Below are positions 9,238 to 17,149 of a stretch of 64,000 nt of DNA, piece by piece. The DNA comes from a virus. The DNA is taken from the IMG/VR virus record IMGVR_UViG_3300044712_000936, positions 23,170-87,169 of that record. The stretch is one strand, 5' to 3'. Position 1 is the stretch's first letter. Each line of letters starts with the position of its first letter. The notes beneath the pieces are model-generated. The model worked only from the letters and a program-made list of their open reading frames with translations. It did no database searches and had not been told where the DNA came from. A program made the translations under genes and the position numbers.

Positions 9238-9393
9238 TTAATCGAAAATTTGCTGTAACGTAATAATAATAACACCTAACTCCATTAAAAGTAAAAGAAT
9301 AAGGCTGGCTTTACTAGTTACTTCTTTTCGTATATAGATAGTTAGTAAAGCAATTACTAACCACAGACCAACTTCAAACCAGAGAAGAATCAC
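9238..9393 (-). CDS. Small two-TM protein, GTG start
   Basis: A 51-residue frame starts with GTG at 9393, overlapping the stop of the preceding gene as GTGA, with CAGG about seven bases upstream. It encodes two hydrophobic segments (FEVGLWLVIALLTIY and LILLLLMELGVIIIT) around a charged turn. Together with the holin-like gene downstream it may form a lysis cassette. The 4-bp coupling and TM pattern support it; nothing else is known. Confidence 0.55.
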   Translation of the reverse strand: MILLWFEVGLWLVIALLTIYIRKEVTSKASLILLLLMELGVIIITLQQIFD

Positions 9394-9608
9394 TGCAAAA
9401 CCTGTTCTGATTCCTCTTTAGCTGGAACTAGGCGCACCAGTACGTCACCGTACTGAACATGTTTACGGTGTTCACCAAGCACAATCTTTGCACCCAGTAC
9501 AGCGTTGTAACTAACCATATCACCAACTTCTTTACCGTGCTCAGGATCCAATTCTGGAATCTCTGTTTCGGTATCGACAATAACATAGGTACTTAGAATA
9601 TATCTCAC
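9390..9608 (-). CDS. Hypothetical small protein
   Basis: A 72-residue acidic protein, not recognised. It overlaps the next upstream gene by 4 bp (ATGA) and the following GTG-start gene by 4 bp, so it is part of a tightly coupled leftward operon. Confidence 0.6.
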   Translation of the reverse strand: MRYILSTYVIVDTETEIPELDPEHGKEVGDMVSYNAVLGAKIVLGEHRKHVQYGDVLVRLVPAKEESEQVLQ

Positions 9609-9850
9609 TTACACTTCTCCCTTAACACATGCAGCGGCGTAGATAAAAATTTATTAACGTCTCCATACCAGTAATTAATCCACACTTCACCTATAACCTG
9701 ATCATTGCAGTAGACAGTGTAACAAAAAGCCTGTCTAACATTGTTCGTTTCTTTTAGGGAATAGGTGATGATGTTATCAGTAGTTTGCCTAACAGGTTTT
9801 AGGTAGTTTTTAACAATTATATTGGCTAAAGCCTGATTAATCAGTTGCAT
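9605..9850 (-). CDS. Hypothetical small protein
   Basis: About 81 residues, not recognised, without TM segments; the middle is beta-rich (QAFCYTVYCNDQVIGEVW). It is coupled by overlaps to both neighbours. ATG at 9850 is preferred; a GTG at 9859 is possible. Confidence 0.6.
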   Translation of the reverse strand: MQLINQALANIIVKNYLKPVRQTTDNIITYSLKETNNVRQAFCYTVYCNDQVIGEVWINYWYGDVNKFLSTPLHVLREKCK

Positions 9851-10058
9851 AATCACCACACAAATAAGCCTGATGCAACTCGCTATAAATAAAGCCTTTA
9901 TAACGCAACCGTTTACTCAAATCCAATAACAAATTTCCAACTTCACCATACAGCTTAAATGTTTCTGCTGTAGGTTCCTTTTCCTCGGGTAAGTTATCTA
10001 GAATATCATAAACCATATCAGCTAAAATTTTGATATTCTCTATTTGTACATTTTCCAT
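9837..10058 (-). CDS. Hypothetical small helical protein
   Basis: A 73-residue acidic, mostly helical protein of unknown function. GAGG lies five bases before its ATG, and a perfect promoter lies just upstream, making it the first gene of a sub-operon running to the holin-like gene. Confidence 0.65.
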   Translation of the reverse strand: MENVQIENIKILADMVYDILDNLPEEKEPTAETFKLYGEVGNLLLDLSKRLRYKGFIYSELHQAYLCGDYATD

Positions 10059-10070
10059 TGCATCCTCGTT

Positions 10071-10099
10071 ATTATATCACTAATAGCGTAGTTTGTCAA
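10071..10099 (-). promoter_or_regulatory. Consensus sigma70 promoter
   Basis: TTGACA, 17 nt, TATAAT on the minus strand, exactly consensus. The start of transcription would fall only a few bases before the GAGG and ATG of the 9837-10058 gene. Confidence 0.85.
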
Positions 10100-10302
10100 T
10101 CCTTTTTTAACTTATCAGCAACCAAATTCTCAACTACCGCAGCTGGATCTTTTTTTAATTCTTCCCAAACTTCCTGCCAAAAAACATCGATGTCTGCCCA
10201 ACTCTTTTTGTATATCTTTTTCATTCTTTTGTTGGTTGACTGAATAAATCCACTCAATTCTTCGACACGTGATATAAACTCTAAAGTCTCTTGGTTATTC
10301 AA
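10096..10302 (-). CDS. Hypothetical helical protein
   Basis: A 68-residue charged helical protein (FWQEVWEELKKD), not recognised. Its stop codon overlaps the -35 box of the promoter for the next gene, and it overlaps the upstream zinc-ribbon gene by 8 bp. Confidence 0.6.
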   Translation of the reverse strand: MNNQETLEFISRVEELSGFIQSTNKRMKKIYKKSWADIDVFWQEVWEELKKDPAAVVENLVADKLKKD

Positions 10303-10540
10303 TCCAACCTCTCCTTGTTAGTTCTTCAACCAAAGGTGAATCTTTTGTCCTGATAACGCCACAGTCGGGACAATACTCCGGTAACTGGCACATATGACGC
10401 TTAGCGAATCTTCGACAGGCCGGACAATCCGGCTGATAGTATTCGTATTTTAACTCGTTAAGTGTCATTACCATATATTCTTTCTTTAAACGACTTCTAT
10501 GCTCATCGGTTATCAGTCGTTCTTGTATACTTGCTCCCAT
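10295..10540 (-). CDS. Small zinc-ribbon protein
   Basis: The 81-residue protein has two Cys pairs, CPACRRFAKRHMC and YCPDCGV, that could bind one zinc. Such small phage zinc proteins often bind DNA, RNA or a host protein, but no specific role can be assigned. AAAGG lies eight bases before ATG 10540. Confidence 0.65.
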   Translation of the reverse strand: MGASIQERLITDEHRSRLKKEYMVMTLNELKYEYYQPDCPACRRFAKRHMCQLPEYCPDCGVIRTKDSPLVEELTRRGWIE

Positions 10541-10842
10541 ATCTTAATACCTTTCTGCTCATCGTCTTTGATTAGCCACAACTCAATTAATGTTCTAAGC
10601 ATTTTTATAGGCTCTGGATAGGTAAGATCGGAACAAGCTGTAATTATTCCTTCTCCCGAACGACTATAAGAAATGGCCCACCATTCCCCGTTATCCTTAT
10701 CGTAATCAAGAGCACAATTACTTTCCACAATCAGCTGTTGGACTAAATTTATGTCTAAAGGCACAATAGGCATAGATTTACGTTTTGCCAGTTCGTTCAT
10801 TAACCCTTGAAACGAGTAGGTTTGGTAACGATTGCTGTGCAT
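10513..10842 (-). CDS. Hypothetical protein
   Basis: A 109-residue protein without a recognised domain. The start at 10842 has a strong GGAGG five bases upstream. The 3' end overlaps the zinc-ribbon gene by 28 bp. Confidence 0.65.
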   Translation of the reverse strand: MHSNRYQTYSFQGLMNELAKRKSMPIVPLDINLVQQLIVESNCALDYDKDNGEWWAISYSRSGEGIITACSDLTYPEPIKMLRTLIELWLIKDDEQKGIKIWEQVYKND

Positions 10843-10863
10843 AAAAACCTCCGAAACTCCTTT

Positions 10864-11253
10864 CTATTGAGGAGTCCTTGTTAACCAATCTTCAATTGCG
10901 GCATCAAAATAATCCGCTGCATAAGCTATAGCTGCATCTTCTGAGTCAAAACAAGCCGCATCTTCATCCTTTATACCATCACCAGAAACTACCACCTTTA
11001 CTACTCGCTGCTCAGCATTCCACATAGCCACACATGTTACAGCGCGTACTTTCAACTTTACTACATCAGTTACTGTTCTGCGATAAACTTCCTTCCAATT
11101 AGGAACATATTTTCCCCCAAAAGACTGACAATACCAGCATTTATCAGTATAGTAGTTTCCACATTTAGGGCATTGACTATAGTATCCACTGGAAATTGAG
11201 CCGCCTCTAACAGCCGTTCCACTATAATCAGCCGTTCCACTATAATCAACCAT
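10864..11253 (-). CDS. Zinc-ribbon protein with short N-terminal repeat
   Basis: About 129 residues. The N-terminus has a seven-residue tandem repeat (DYSGTADYSGTA), then four Cys in CPKCGNYYTDKCWYC forming a zinc ribbon. The C-terminal half is alpha/beta with an EDAAIAYAADYFDAAI helix. ATG at 11253 is chosen because ACGGAGG lies five bases upstream. Function unknown. Confidence 0.7.
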   Translation of the reverse strand: MVDYSGTADYSGTAVRGGSISSGYYSQCPKCGNYYTDKCWYCQSFGGKYVPNWKEVYRRTVTDVVKLKVRAVTCVAMWNAEQRVVKVVVSGDGIKDEDAACFDSEDAAIAYAADYFDAAIEDWLTRTPQ

Positions 11254-11277
11254 AAAAACCTCCGTATTACTTACTTT

Positions 11278-11311
11278 ATTATAGTCTACTACCATTTTCA
11301 TACAAAGTCAA
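11278..11311 (-). promoter_or_regulatory. Promoter inside methyltransferase 3' end
   Basis: TTGACT is followed after 17 nt by TAGACT, which runs into TATAAT. It lies within the end of the methyltransferase gene and would serve the zinc-ribbon gene at 11253. Confidence 0.6.
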
Positions 11312-12100
11312 CAATCTCTTAGCGGATATGTTATAATACTCGAAATTGTTCTCTGCCCCCGCTACTCGTCTCCCCAGTTTATAACATACTTCTGCCGTTG
11401 TTCCACTTCCCATAAAAGGATCAATCACTAAATCACCGGGATTAGTTAAAGACAGCACTAATCTACGAACCAACTCAGTAGGAAACTGGCAGGGATGGGC
11501 TGTTTTTTCAGGATGTCCATTTTTTACATTAACAATATCCCACACATCACCGGGATTTTTACCAAGCGGATTACAGGACAACTCTCCGGCCCTTTTGCCC
11601 CTGAAATACCGTTTGAGGGGAAATTTCTGCGGAACACGCACTGGATCTAGATTAAACACATAATTATCTGACTTAACAAACCATAAAATAGTTTCGTGTC
11701 TGCCAGAAAAACGCAGCTTGTCATGCATCCCAAAACCAAAAGTCCAGATAATACGATTCTTCAACTTCAAATCGTGCTTTTTAAAAAGGTCATAAAACAA
11801 AATATCCAAAGGAAACAGTTCTTTGCTGCGGCCTTTGCCCTGGATATTGTGCCCTACTTGCCAGCAAATACTTCCATTATCAGCCAACACGTCAACACAG
11901 GAATCAATAATACCCTGCATTTCAGCAAGGTAGGATTCCATAGGCTGTTTTTGTTCATAGGATTTTCCAATGTTGTAGGGAGGGGAAGTCACAATCAAAC
12001 GCGCCTTATCACCAGACTGTTTGACTGTTTTTAACATATCTTGGCAGGAGCCTAAATAAAGAGCTATTTCAGAATAGGGTGAATAGTAATTTGAGAGCAT
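11279..12100 (-). CDS. DNA methyltransferase (SPPYN type)
   Basis: This S-adenosylmethionine-dependent enzyme of 273 residues methylates an exocyclic amino group (N6-adenine or N4-cytosine). The catalytic TSPPYNIG lies near residue 38 and the cofactor motif DPFMGSGTT near residue 225, the beta-class order. There is no cognate restriction gene nearby, so protection of phage DNA from host restriction is the likely role. tRNA-Thr lies just upstream. Confidence 0.9.
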   Translation of the reverse strand: MLSNYYSPYSEIALYLGSCQDMLKTVKQSGDKARLIVTSPPYNIGKSYEQKQPMESYLAEMQGIIDSCVDVLADNGSICWQVGHNIQGKGRSKELFPLDILFYDLFKKHDLKLKNRIIWTFGFGMHDKLRFSGRHETILWFVKSDNYVFNLDPVRVPQKFPLKRYFRGKRAGELSCNPLGKNPGDVWDIVNVKNGHPEKTAHPCQFPTELVRRLVLSLTNPGDLVIDPFMGSGTTAEVCYKLGRRVAGAENNFEYYNISAKRLLTLYENGSRL

Positions 12101-12123
12101 GGTATCCTTTTCTATATAATGAA

Positions 12124-12196
12124 GCCTAAGAACGGAATCGAACCGTTAACCTACCGCTTACAAGGCGGTTGCTCTGCCAGATTGAGCTACTCAGGC
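12124..12196 (-). tRNA. tRNA-Thr (anticodon TGT)
   Basis: A full cloverleaf: acceptor GCCTGAG paired with CTTAGGC, D-arm AGCTC...GAGC, anticodon stem ACCGC/GCGGT with loop CTTGTAA, and T-arm CGGTTCGATTCCG. No CCA is encoded. Confidence 0.93.
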
Positions 12197-12319
12197 ATAA
12201 ATTAGACCTGTATAAAGTATGATTATTTGCGTAACTAAGTTAGTTGGCTAGTTCCTATCTAGCTACCTATCATACAAGGTTTTCTAATAGGTCGTAAGTG
12301 GGCATGAGATAAATCAAAT

Positions 12320-12742
12320 TTAAGCAAGTTTTATAGCACCGTCTTCAACTTCTCTGTGACAGTTGGCACACAAGAGAATACATTTGTCCAATTCCTCTTG
12401 GATACGATCCCAACTGTGACAAAGCCCCCGTTCTGATAGGCCAAAAGACTTTTTACTAGGATCAACATGATGAAATTCAAGCGCTCTTACACATCGATTG
12501 TACCCGCACACCACACAACAGCCGCCCTTATACTCAATGGCTCTTTCCATCATGCGCTTTCGCCACCTTTTGACGTTAGTGGCACTGCCTCTATTTTTGT
12601 GTATCCTCCCTAATTGACGCGTATTATGCTGACCAAAAGGTGAGCAATCTAAGCAATATTTTCGGTTATGTACACTTCGCTCTTTTCCATCTACAACAAT
12701 ACGATTAGGAAAATGCTTTCTACAATTTTGACATATTGGCAT
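12320..12742 (-). CDS. HNH endonuclease, probably homing type
   Basis: About 140 residues with two zinc-binding Cys pairs (MPICQNC near the start, and CVVCGY...CANCH) and an HNH core: ALEFHHVDPSKKSFG followed by LLCANCHREV. It is encoded between two tRNA genes, a usual site for free-standing homing endonucleases. ATG at 12742 has AAGG four to five bases upstream. A packaging-associated HNH is less likely because it is far from the terminase. Confidence 0.85.
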   Translation of the reverse strand: MPICQNCRKHFPNRIVVDGKERSVHNRKYCLDCSPFGQHNTRQLGRIHKNRGSATNVKRWRKRMMERAIEYKGGCCVVCGYNRCVRALEFHHVDPSKKSFGLSERGLCHSWDRIQEELDKCILLCANCHREVEDGAIKLA

Positions 12743-12792
12743 TGGACCTTCTTGTGCGTGTATCTGTATTAATAATATCATAAGGCATTAGT

Positions 12793-12864
12793 GGGCCTTG
12801 TTCGATTCGAACGAACGACCAACAGTTTATGAGACTGCCGCTCTTACCACTGAGCTAAAGGCCC
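12793..12864 (-). tRNA. tRNA-Met-type (anticodon CAT)
   Basis: Acceptor GGGCCTT/AAGGCCC, D-arm GCTC...GAGC, anticodon loop CTCATAA on a GCAGT/ACTGT stem, T-arm GTTCG-TTCGAAT-CGAAC. CAT may be Met or a lysidine-modified Ile tRNA; the sequence alone cannot tell. Confidence 0.9.
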
Positions 12865-12879
12865 ATAAATTTAAAATCC

Positions 12880-13005
12880 AAAACCCTGTATCGAGTCTGT
12901 CAAAGCCGCTATCTCCTGACCATTCTAGGATGGTGACTAGGTTCCTTAGCTTACGGCATAATAACGACAGCACAATGACAGCAGAACGCATCGATACAGG
13001 GTTTT
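12880..13005 (-). ncRNA. Structured noncoding RNA of unknown family
   Basis: The ends are a perfect 15-bp inverted repeat (AAAACCCTGTATCGA and its complement). Inside are CTGTCA/TGACAG, GCCG/CGGC and ACCAT/ATGGT helices, giving a long branched stem. No protein frame covers it. A perfect promoter about 80 bp upstream on the minus strand and the tRNA genes downstream suggest a leftward transcript. I do not recognise the family. Confidence 0.6.
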
Positions 13006-13030
13006 CGAGGAGTATTATCTTTTTCCTCGC
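13006..13030 (-). ncRNA. Leader hairpin before the structured RNA
   Basis: CGAGGA and TCCTCG form a hairpin with an AT-rich loop directly 5' of the structured RNA and downstream of the promoter. It may be part of the same RNA. Confidence 0.4.
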
Positions 13031-13086
13031 AACGGTTCATTAACCGCATTTACAGCATACAGATATTAGTCTGTAGTGTTATACTA

Positions 13087-13115
13087 ATTATACTACAACA
13101 GAACCTGCTTGTCAA
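13087..13115 (-). promoter_or_regulatory. Perfect sigma70 promoter for ncRNA/tRNA cluster
   Basis: TTGACA, 17 nt, TATAAT on the minus strand, located at the end of a small gene. It is the only strong signal in front of the structured RNA, tRNA-Met, HNH and tRNA-Thr. Confidence 0.88.
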
Positions 13116-13273
13116 TACCATTCTGTGTAGCGTTCCGCAAAAACTGGATACCTATGGAACCAGATAATTCGCTGTGAATTCTCTCTGTAAACACTCCATC
13201 CCAAAGACCACATATGCCGCTTAATATCTAATGTGTTATAGGTGGTCTGGAATTCATCGTTATAGCCAGTCAT
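13112..13273 (-). CDS. Small aromatic-rich hypothetical protein
   Basis: A 53-residue frame rich in Trp, Tyr and Arg (HMWSLGWSVYREN, IIWFHRYPVF). ATG at 13273 has AGGGA six bases upstream and overlaps the preceding gene by 14 bp. Coupling and composition suggest a real gene of unknown function. Confidence 0.55.
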   Translation of the reverse strand: MTGYNDEFQTTYNTLDIKRHMWSLGWSVYRENSQRIIWFHRYPVFAERYTEWY

Positions 13274-13505
13274 TGTCGTCCCTGTAACAATCCACTAAAT
13301 ACTTAGCGTGTTTCTTAAAAACTACCGATAATAGAGACGGACTTATTTCTAATTCTGGATCATCCTGTCCCAAAGCTAAAATTTCGTAAATAACACCACA
13401 TACAAGTTCGGAAATTTCGTCAGGGTCTTGTGTAAAATTAACGATTGTTCTTGCCAACATCTTACTCATATCAACTACCGTTGTCTGTACAGGATCGTTA
13501 ACCAC
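13260..13505 (-). CDS. Hypothetical protein
   Basis: An 81-residue acidic helical protein, not recognised, overlapping its neighbours by 8 and 14 bp in the leftward operon that starts near thyX. Confidence 0.6.
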   Translation of the reverse strand: MVNDPVQTTVVDMSKMLARTIVNFTQDPDEISELVCGVIYEILALGQDDPELEISPSLLSVVFKKHAKYLVDCYRDDNDWL

Positions 13506-13788
13506 CGCTAATAGCTCCTTTAATTTTTGCTAAGGCTGATTCAGCATAGTTAACATCAGCCGCCGATGCCATATTCTCAGACATTTGTTCGATGCACACT
13601 TGAGAAAACTCAATAAAATGCTCATTAGCCGCTGCGTTAGCACTAAAAACAAATCCCTCACGAACCAGGGTAGGGAAGTCAGATTTAGTTATTCCCAAAT
13701 AGCGCAACTCAGCCGGACGAAAGGTACGCATAATAGACAAAACAAAATTAACGAACTTAACTTCATTTTTATTCAAGCTAACAGGCAT
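13498..13788 (-). CDS. Hypothetical protein
   Basis: A 96-residue protein whose start overlaps the thyX stop codon (TAATG), so it is translationally coupled to thyX. There is no recognised motif; the composition is that of a soluble helical protein. Confidence 0.65.
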   Translation of the reverse strand: MPVSLNKNEVKFVNFVLSIMRTFRPAELRYLGITKSDFPTLVREGFVFSANAAANEHFIEFSQVCIEQMSENMASAADVNYAESALAKIKGAISGG

Positions 13789-14492
13789 TAGAATTTGTCC
13801 TTATATAGTTCAAACGCTTCAGAAGTCCAGGGCATGATAGGTTTGAAAACCTGCTCATAAATACACTTAGCATACTCTCTAATTTCGTATTGAGCATGAG
13901 AGTCCATTCGCAAATTTAGAAAATGCAGTAAATTACGAGCATCAACCGTAAACACCAGTGTAAAATACAAAGCGTAAGCTGGCAAAAACACTCTGGATAA
14001 TTCCTTAGCTACACCATCATGTAAAGCCTGTTCGTACAGTCTGTAACTCGCATCGATATGGTCCTGCAATCTTTTATAATAGCCGAGGCTGGCTACTGTA
14101 TCCAGGTATCCGTCGCTACCCTGTTTGTTGTTGCTGCTTTGTTCCCGCCATGCAGTCGGAACATAGAACTCATTTGCTTCAAATTCTAAATAGCGCCCAC
14201 TGCTGCTGTTAAAGGAAAAGGTTCTGTGTCTAAGCAACTGTATGGTAGCCATCAGCGGCATTTTTACCCTAAATTTCATTGTTACCTGTTCTAGTGGCGT
14301 ATGGTGACGATTTTCAACCAGATAAAACAGCAGCTGCTTATCTTTTTCTGGCCCTTTAGATTCTCCCAAGAAAGATGTACGAGCGGCATTAACAACAGCT
14401 AAATCATCCCCCATCATGTCCTGTAACTCAACATAACCTTTATCCAAAACAGGGAATTGTATGCCGATTATAGTTTGGGCATTTGCATTCAT
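13788..14492 (-). CDS. thyX: Flavin-dependent thymidylate synthase
   Basis: ThyX makes dTMP from dUMP using FAD, NADPH and methylenetetrahydrofolate. The diagnostic motif RHRTFSFNSSSGRY starts at residue 88, with ENRHHTPLEQ upstream and a C-terminal FKPIMPWTSEAFE region. Length 234 fits the family. It sits next to dcd, so together they steer deoxyuridine nucleotides into dTTP for phage DNA synthesis. Confidence 0.97.
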   Translation of the reverse strand: MNANAQTIIGIQFPVLDKGYVELQDMMGDDLAVVNAARTSFLGESKGPEKDKQLLFYLVENRHHTPLEQVTMKFRVKMPLMATIQLLRHRTFSFNSSSGRYLEFEANEFYVPTAWREQSSNNKQGSDGYLDTVASLGYYKRLQDHIDASYRLYEQALHDGVAKELSRVFLPAYALYFTLVFTVDARNLLHFLNLRMDSHAQYEIREYAKCIYEQVFKPIMPWTSEAFELYKDKF

Positions 14493-14493
14493 G

Positions 14494-15075
14494 TTAGTCT
14501 ACTTTCGATGGTGTAATCTCTGTTTGCCCCTGATATTTACCATCTTTATCAGCGTAACTTGTCAAACAGGGAGCATTACCAGTAAGAAACAACAACTGAC
14601 CAATACCTTCATTTGCATACACCTTCAAAAAGAAAGGGGTTGTATTGCTCAGTTCTAGGGTGATATACCCCTCCCATTCTGCCTCGATGGGTGTTGTATT
14701 CAAAACTAAACCTGTACGCGCATAGGTTGACTTGCCAACGCATAGACCTGTAATATCTCTTGGAATACTGACATACTCTACTGATTTAGCTAAAGCGAAA
14801 CCGTGCGGTGGCAGCACCACAAACTCGTCAACTACTAGCTTATAGAACAGGTTATCGTCAAAATTCTTTGGATCTAATATTCCCGCCTCGTTTTTGGCAA
14901 CCCAAAATTCGTTACCAACTCTGATGTCATAACCAAACGATGATACACCATAAGAAATGACACCAGGACGCTTAATACCCAAAGAAAAGGGATCAATATG
15001 CTTAATCCCTTCTTCAATAATCCAGCGATCATTTTTAAGCAAGCGTATTTTCCTCGTCTTGGATGTAATACTCAT
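14494..15075 (-). CDS. dcd: dCTP deaminase
   Basis: This 193-residue homotrimer-type enzyme of the dCTP deaminase/dUTPase family converts dCTP to dUTP (or dUMP in bifunctional forms). Family motifs are SFGYDIRVG (residue about 43), GKSTYARTG (about 113), PIEAEWEG with the catalytic Glu (about 132) and YANEGIGQLLFL (about 155). It feeds ThyX, one base downstream. The start overlaps the upstream gene by 41 bp; no strong ribosome binding site is visible. Confidence 0.93.
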   Translation of the reverse strand: MSITSKTRKIRLLKNDRWIIEEGIKHIDPFSLGIKRPGVISYGVSSFGYDIRVGNEFWVAKNEAGILDPKNFDDNLFYKLVVDEFVVLPPHGFALAKSVEYVSIPRDITGLCVGKSTYARTGLVLNTTPIEAEWEGYITLELSNTTPFFLKVYANEGIGQLLFLTGNAPCLTSYADKDGKYQGQTEITPSKVD

Positions 15076-15322
15076 TCAGCCACGAAAACAGCGAATCAAT
15101 AACTTCACTTCGATCATAGCGGGGGTCAAAAGTTACAACAAACCAGTTTGCCTTTTTATTGACTGCATTCTCTGGATTAAAGAGAGAAACTTTCAAAACT
15201 CCCTCCAGCGTTTCAATCTTTTCCCATAACGCTGTATCGCAAAACAAGCAGAAAAGCCGTGACGACAAACCGAATTCATCTCTGGCAATATAGTTACGTT
15301 TCTTGACTAACTGTGTATGCAT
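15035..15322 (-). CDS. Hypothetical protein
   Basis: A 95-residue alpha/beta protein, not recognised. GAGG lies six bases before ATG 15322. It overlaps dcd by 41 bp, which suggests coupled translation. Confidence 0.65.
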   Translation of the reverse strand: MHTQLVKKRNYIARDEFGLSSRLFCLFCDTALWEKIETLEGVLKVSLFNPENAVNKKANWFVVTFDPRYDRSEVIDSLFSWLNEYYIQDEENTLA

Positions 15323-15324
15323 AT

Positions 15325-15666
15325 TTATCCTCTGTTTTTTTCGACTAGTTCAACAATTTCATACGACCTTGCAAAGAAGTCAGCACCAATAGGATATACC
15401 TCTCCTTTAACACCAATAGCCAAATAATCACCGGGCTTACCCTCATAATTTGTACCCTCTGGTGTTACACAGGTGAAACTCTCATCCATCAAAATGACAC
15501 GAGTAAGTACCGTTTTACGAGCGTATACAACTTTATCCTGCAAACCATTAGTGATCACATCTTCAACATTCGTAAAAACTTTATTGGACACTGGGAAATA
15601 CCTGCTTTCCATTTTTGAATAGATACAAAGTTTCGCCAGCAAATACAATCTTTGAAAGACAGTCAT
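15325..15666 (-). CDS. Hypothetical protein (start uncertain)
   Basis: Up to 113 residues; an internal ATG at 15612 would reduce the overlap with the upstream gene from 86 to 32 bp. Neither start has a clear ribosome binding site. The body is beta-rich (GKPGDYLAIGVKGEVYPIG) and ends in a helix, resembling small phage proteins of unknown role. Confidence 0.6.
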   Translation of the reverse strand: MTVFQRLYLLAKLCIYSKMESRYFPVSNKVFTNVEDVITNGLQDKVVYARKTVLTRVILMDESFTCVTPEGTNYEGKPGDYLAIGVKGEVYPIGADFFARSYEIVELVEKNRG

Positions 15667-15811
15667 CGGCTGAAATAGCCATAGCTACCTGTAAAGCTTC
15701 TGTTATTGTAGATATATCGTGACAAAACGCTTTCCACAATCCGTAGGTTGTCATTGTTTCTACGCGAAAGGTGCTGTGATCTTTTAGCCATTCATCTACT
15801 ATCTTTTGCAT
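15581..15811 (-). CDS. Hypothetical protein
   Basis: About 76 residues. ATG at 15811 is chosen because AGGAG lies seven bases upstream. No recognised motif. Confidence 0.6.
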   Translation of the reverse strand: MQKIVDEWLKDHSTFRVETMTTYGLWKAFCHDISTITEALQVAMAISADDCLSKIVFAGETLYLFKNGKQVFPSVQ

Positions 15812-16325
15812 GATTATACTCCTGTGCATTCAATTCGTCAACCACATCTTGAGGGAGAATTTTACGAGTATCAAATTCTTCAAACCAATCGAAAGATCGC
15901 ACTACATGAAACACCCCACAGGGAGGATGCATGGGACCATATGTATTAATATATTCCGCCACACTTTGTTCTATGTGCTCCAATGTTTCCCCGCCATCAA
16001 CAAGATGTTGATTAAAGTAAACAGAAACCCATGCCGGATCTTCCTGCTCTACAAAAACAATGGTAGACTTGTAGTGCTGAATGGGATCTAAAAACTGTTT
16101 TTTATTAGAAAAAGCCATAAAAGATTCTGTAATGTACTCAAGCAACGCTTTACCAAGACTATCGTCCCGATTTAACGCTTCGTGTAAAACCTTAGATATT
16201 TCAATTCTAATTTCAACAGCACGACTACCGTACACAGGAGTATACCAGTCAGTACGGAACTTCTCGTTAAACATATTTTCCAGCATCTCGTCAATATAGG
16301 GTCTAACATGCTCCTTAGTATACAT
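15792..16325 (-). CDS. Hypothetical protein
   Basis: A 177-residue acidic soluble protein between a MazG-like gene and small unknown genes; its start touches the MazG-like stop codon. No recognised domain. Confidence 0.65.
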   Translation of the reverse strand: MYTKEHVRPYIDEMLENMFNEKFRTDWYTPVYGSRAVEIRIEISKVLHEALNRDDSLGKALLEYITESFMAFSNKKQFLDPIQHYKSTIVFVEQEDPAWVSVYFNQHLVDGGETLEHIEQSVAEYINTYGPMHPPCGVFHVVRSFDWFEEFDTRKILPQDVVDELNAQEYNHAKDSR

Positions 16326-16639
16326 TAACGATCATCTCCCGATCCAGCAATCACTCCACGCTCTGCCAGCTTAGCCAAATTGGTTCGAGATATATCGTCT
16401 AAAGTCAAACCACACCAATCAGCCAAATTAGCTACCATCCACATAACGTCGCCTAGTTCGCGTTTGATAGCCTGTCCATTATCGGGAGAAATTACTCCTC
16501 CCTGATCACGCACAATCTTGGCAAAAATTTCCAATACTTCCCCTACTTCCCCGGCAAGACCAAAACACAGATAGGGGGCGTTTAGGGCAGTAGGCAGAGC
16601 AAATTTAACAGCCTCACTTTGGTAGTCATTTAAATGCAT
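16325..16639 (-). CDS. MazG-like nucleotide pyrophosphohydrolase
   Basis: The 104-residue protein shows the all-alpha NTP-pyrophosphohydrolase metal motif: GLAGEVGEVLEIFAK near residue 28 and KRELGDVMWMVANL near residue 59. Such enzymes hydrolyse (d)NTPs or ppGpp-like nucleotides. In phages they may clean nucleotide pools or blunt host stress signalling. It sits in the same operon direction as dcd and thyX. Confidence 0.9.
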   Translation of the reverse strand: MHLNDYQSEAVKFALPTALNAPYLCFGLAGEVGEVLEIFAKIVRDQGGVISPDNGQAIKRELGDVMWMVANLADWCGLTLDDISRTNLAKLAERGVIAGSGDDR

Positions 16640-16648
16640 CGGTATCTC

Positions 16649-16861
16649 CTACGACATTTCTATATTAAAGCCGACAGGAAAACCTTCACCAGAGAAAATC
16701 TGAAATTCCGTACCGTCAATATGGGCGTAAATGGTATGCTTTGTACCAGTCTGATCCATATAAACGATTGTATGTTCTCCTTGGTATAGGTTTTCCTTCT
16801 GTATTTCCAGCAGCATACTGTACAAAAGCCCGATTCTTAATACAAGACTTTCATAATCCAT
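16649..16861 (-). CDS. Hypothetical protein
   Basis: A 70-residue protein without recognised motif, in the leftward operon between a zinc-ribbon gene and the MazG-like gene. Confidence 0.6.
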   Translation of the reverse strand: MDYESLVLRIGLLYSMLLEIQKENLYQGEHTIVYMDQTGTKHTIYAHIDGTEFQIFSGEGFPVGFNIEMS

Positions 16862-16876
16862 TACATAAACCTCAAA

Positions 16877-17149
16877 TTAGTCTAGCTTGCTGCCATCGGT
16901 TCTATAACCCATCATATACAACTCAATGCTTAACTGAGCAACTTCTTTCTGCCATGCATTCATCGTAATACCAGTCAATCGCTGTGCAAGTTTATCCATA
17001 GCATAACAAGCAGCCTGAGCACACCGATCCACCAGCCAAGTTATTTTTTCCTGCTCAGAAATAGAGTCGTCCCAGTCAGACCAACCGCAAGCAGGACAAC
17101 TATATCGTGTATAATTTAGTGCTCCGCATTTAGGACAAGGATTCATCAT
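16877..17149 (-). CDS. Zinc-ribbon protein
   Basis: About 90 residues with an N-terminal ribbon, CPKCGALNYTRYSCPACGW, followed by a helical region (CAQAACYAMDKLAQRL). The start overlaps the upstream stop as ATGATG behind GGAG. Function unknown; nucleic-acid or protein binding is plausible. Confidence 0.7.
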   Translation of the reverse strand: MMNPCPKCGALNYTRYSCPACGWSDWDDSISEQEKITWLVDRCAQAACYAMDKLAQRLTGITMNAWQKEVAQLSIELYMMGYRTDGSKLD

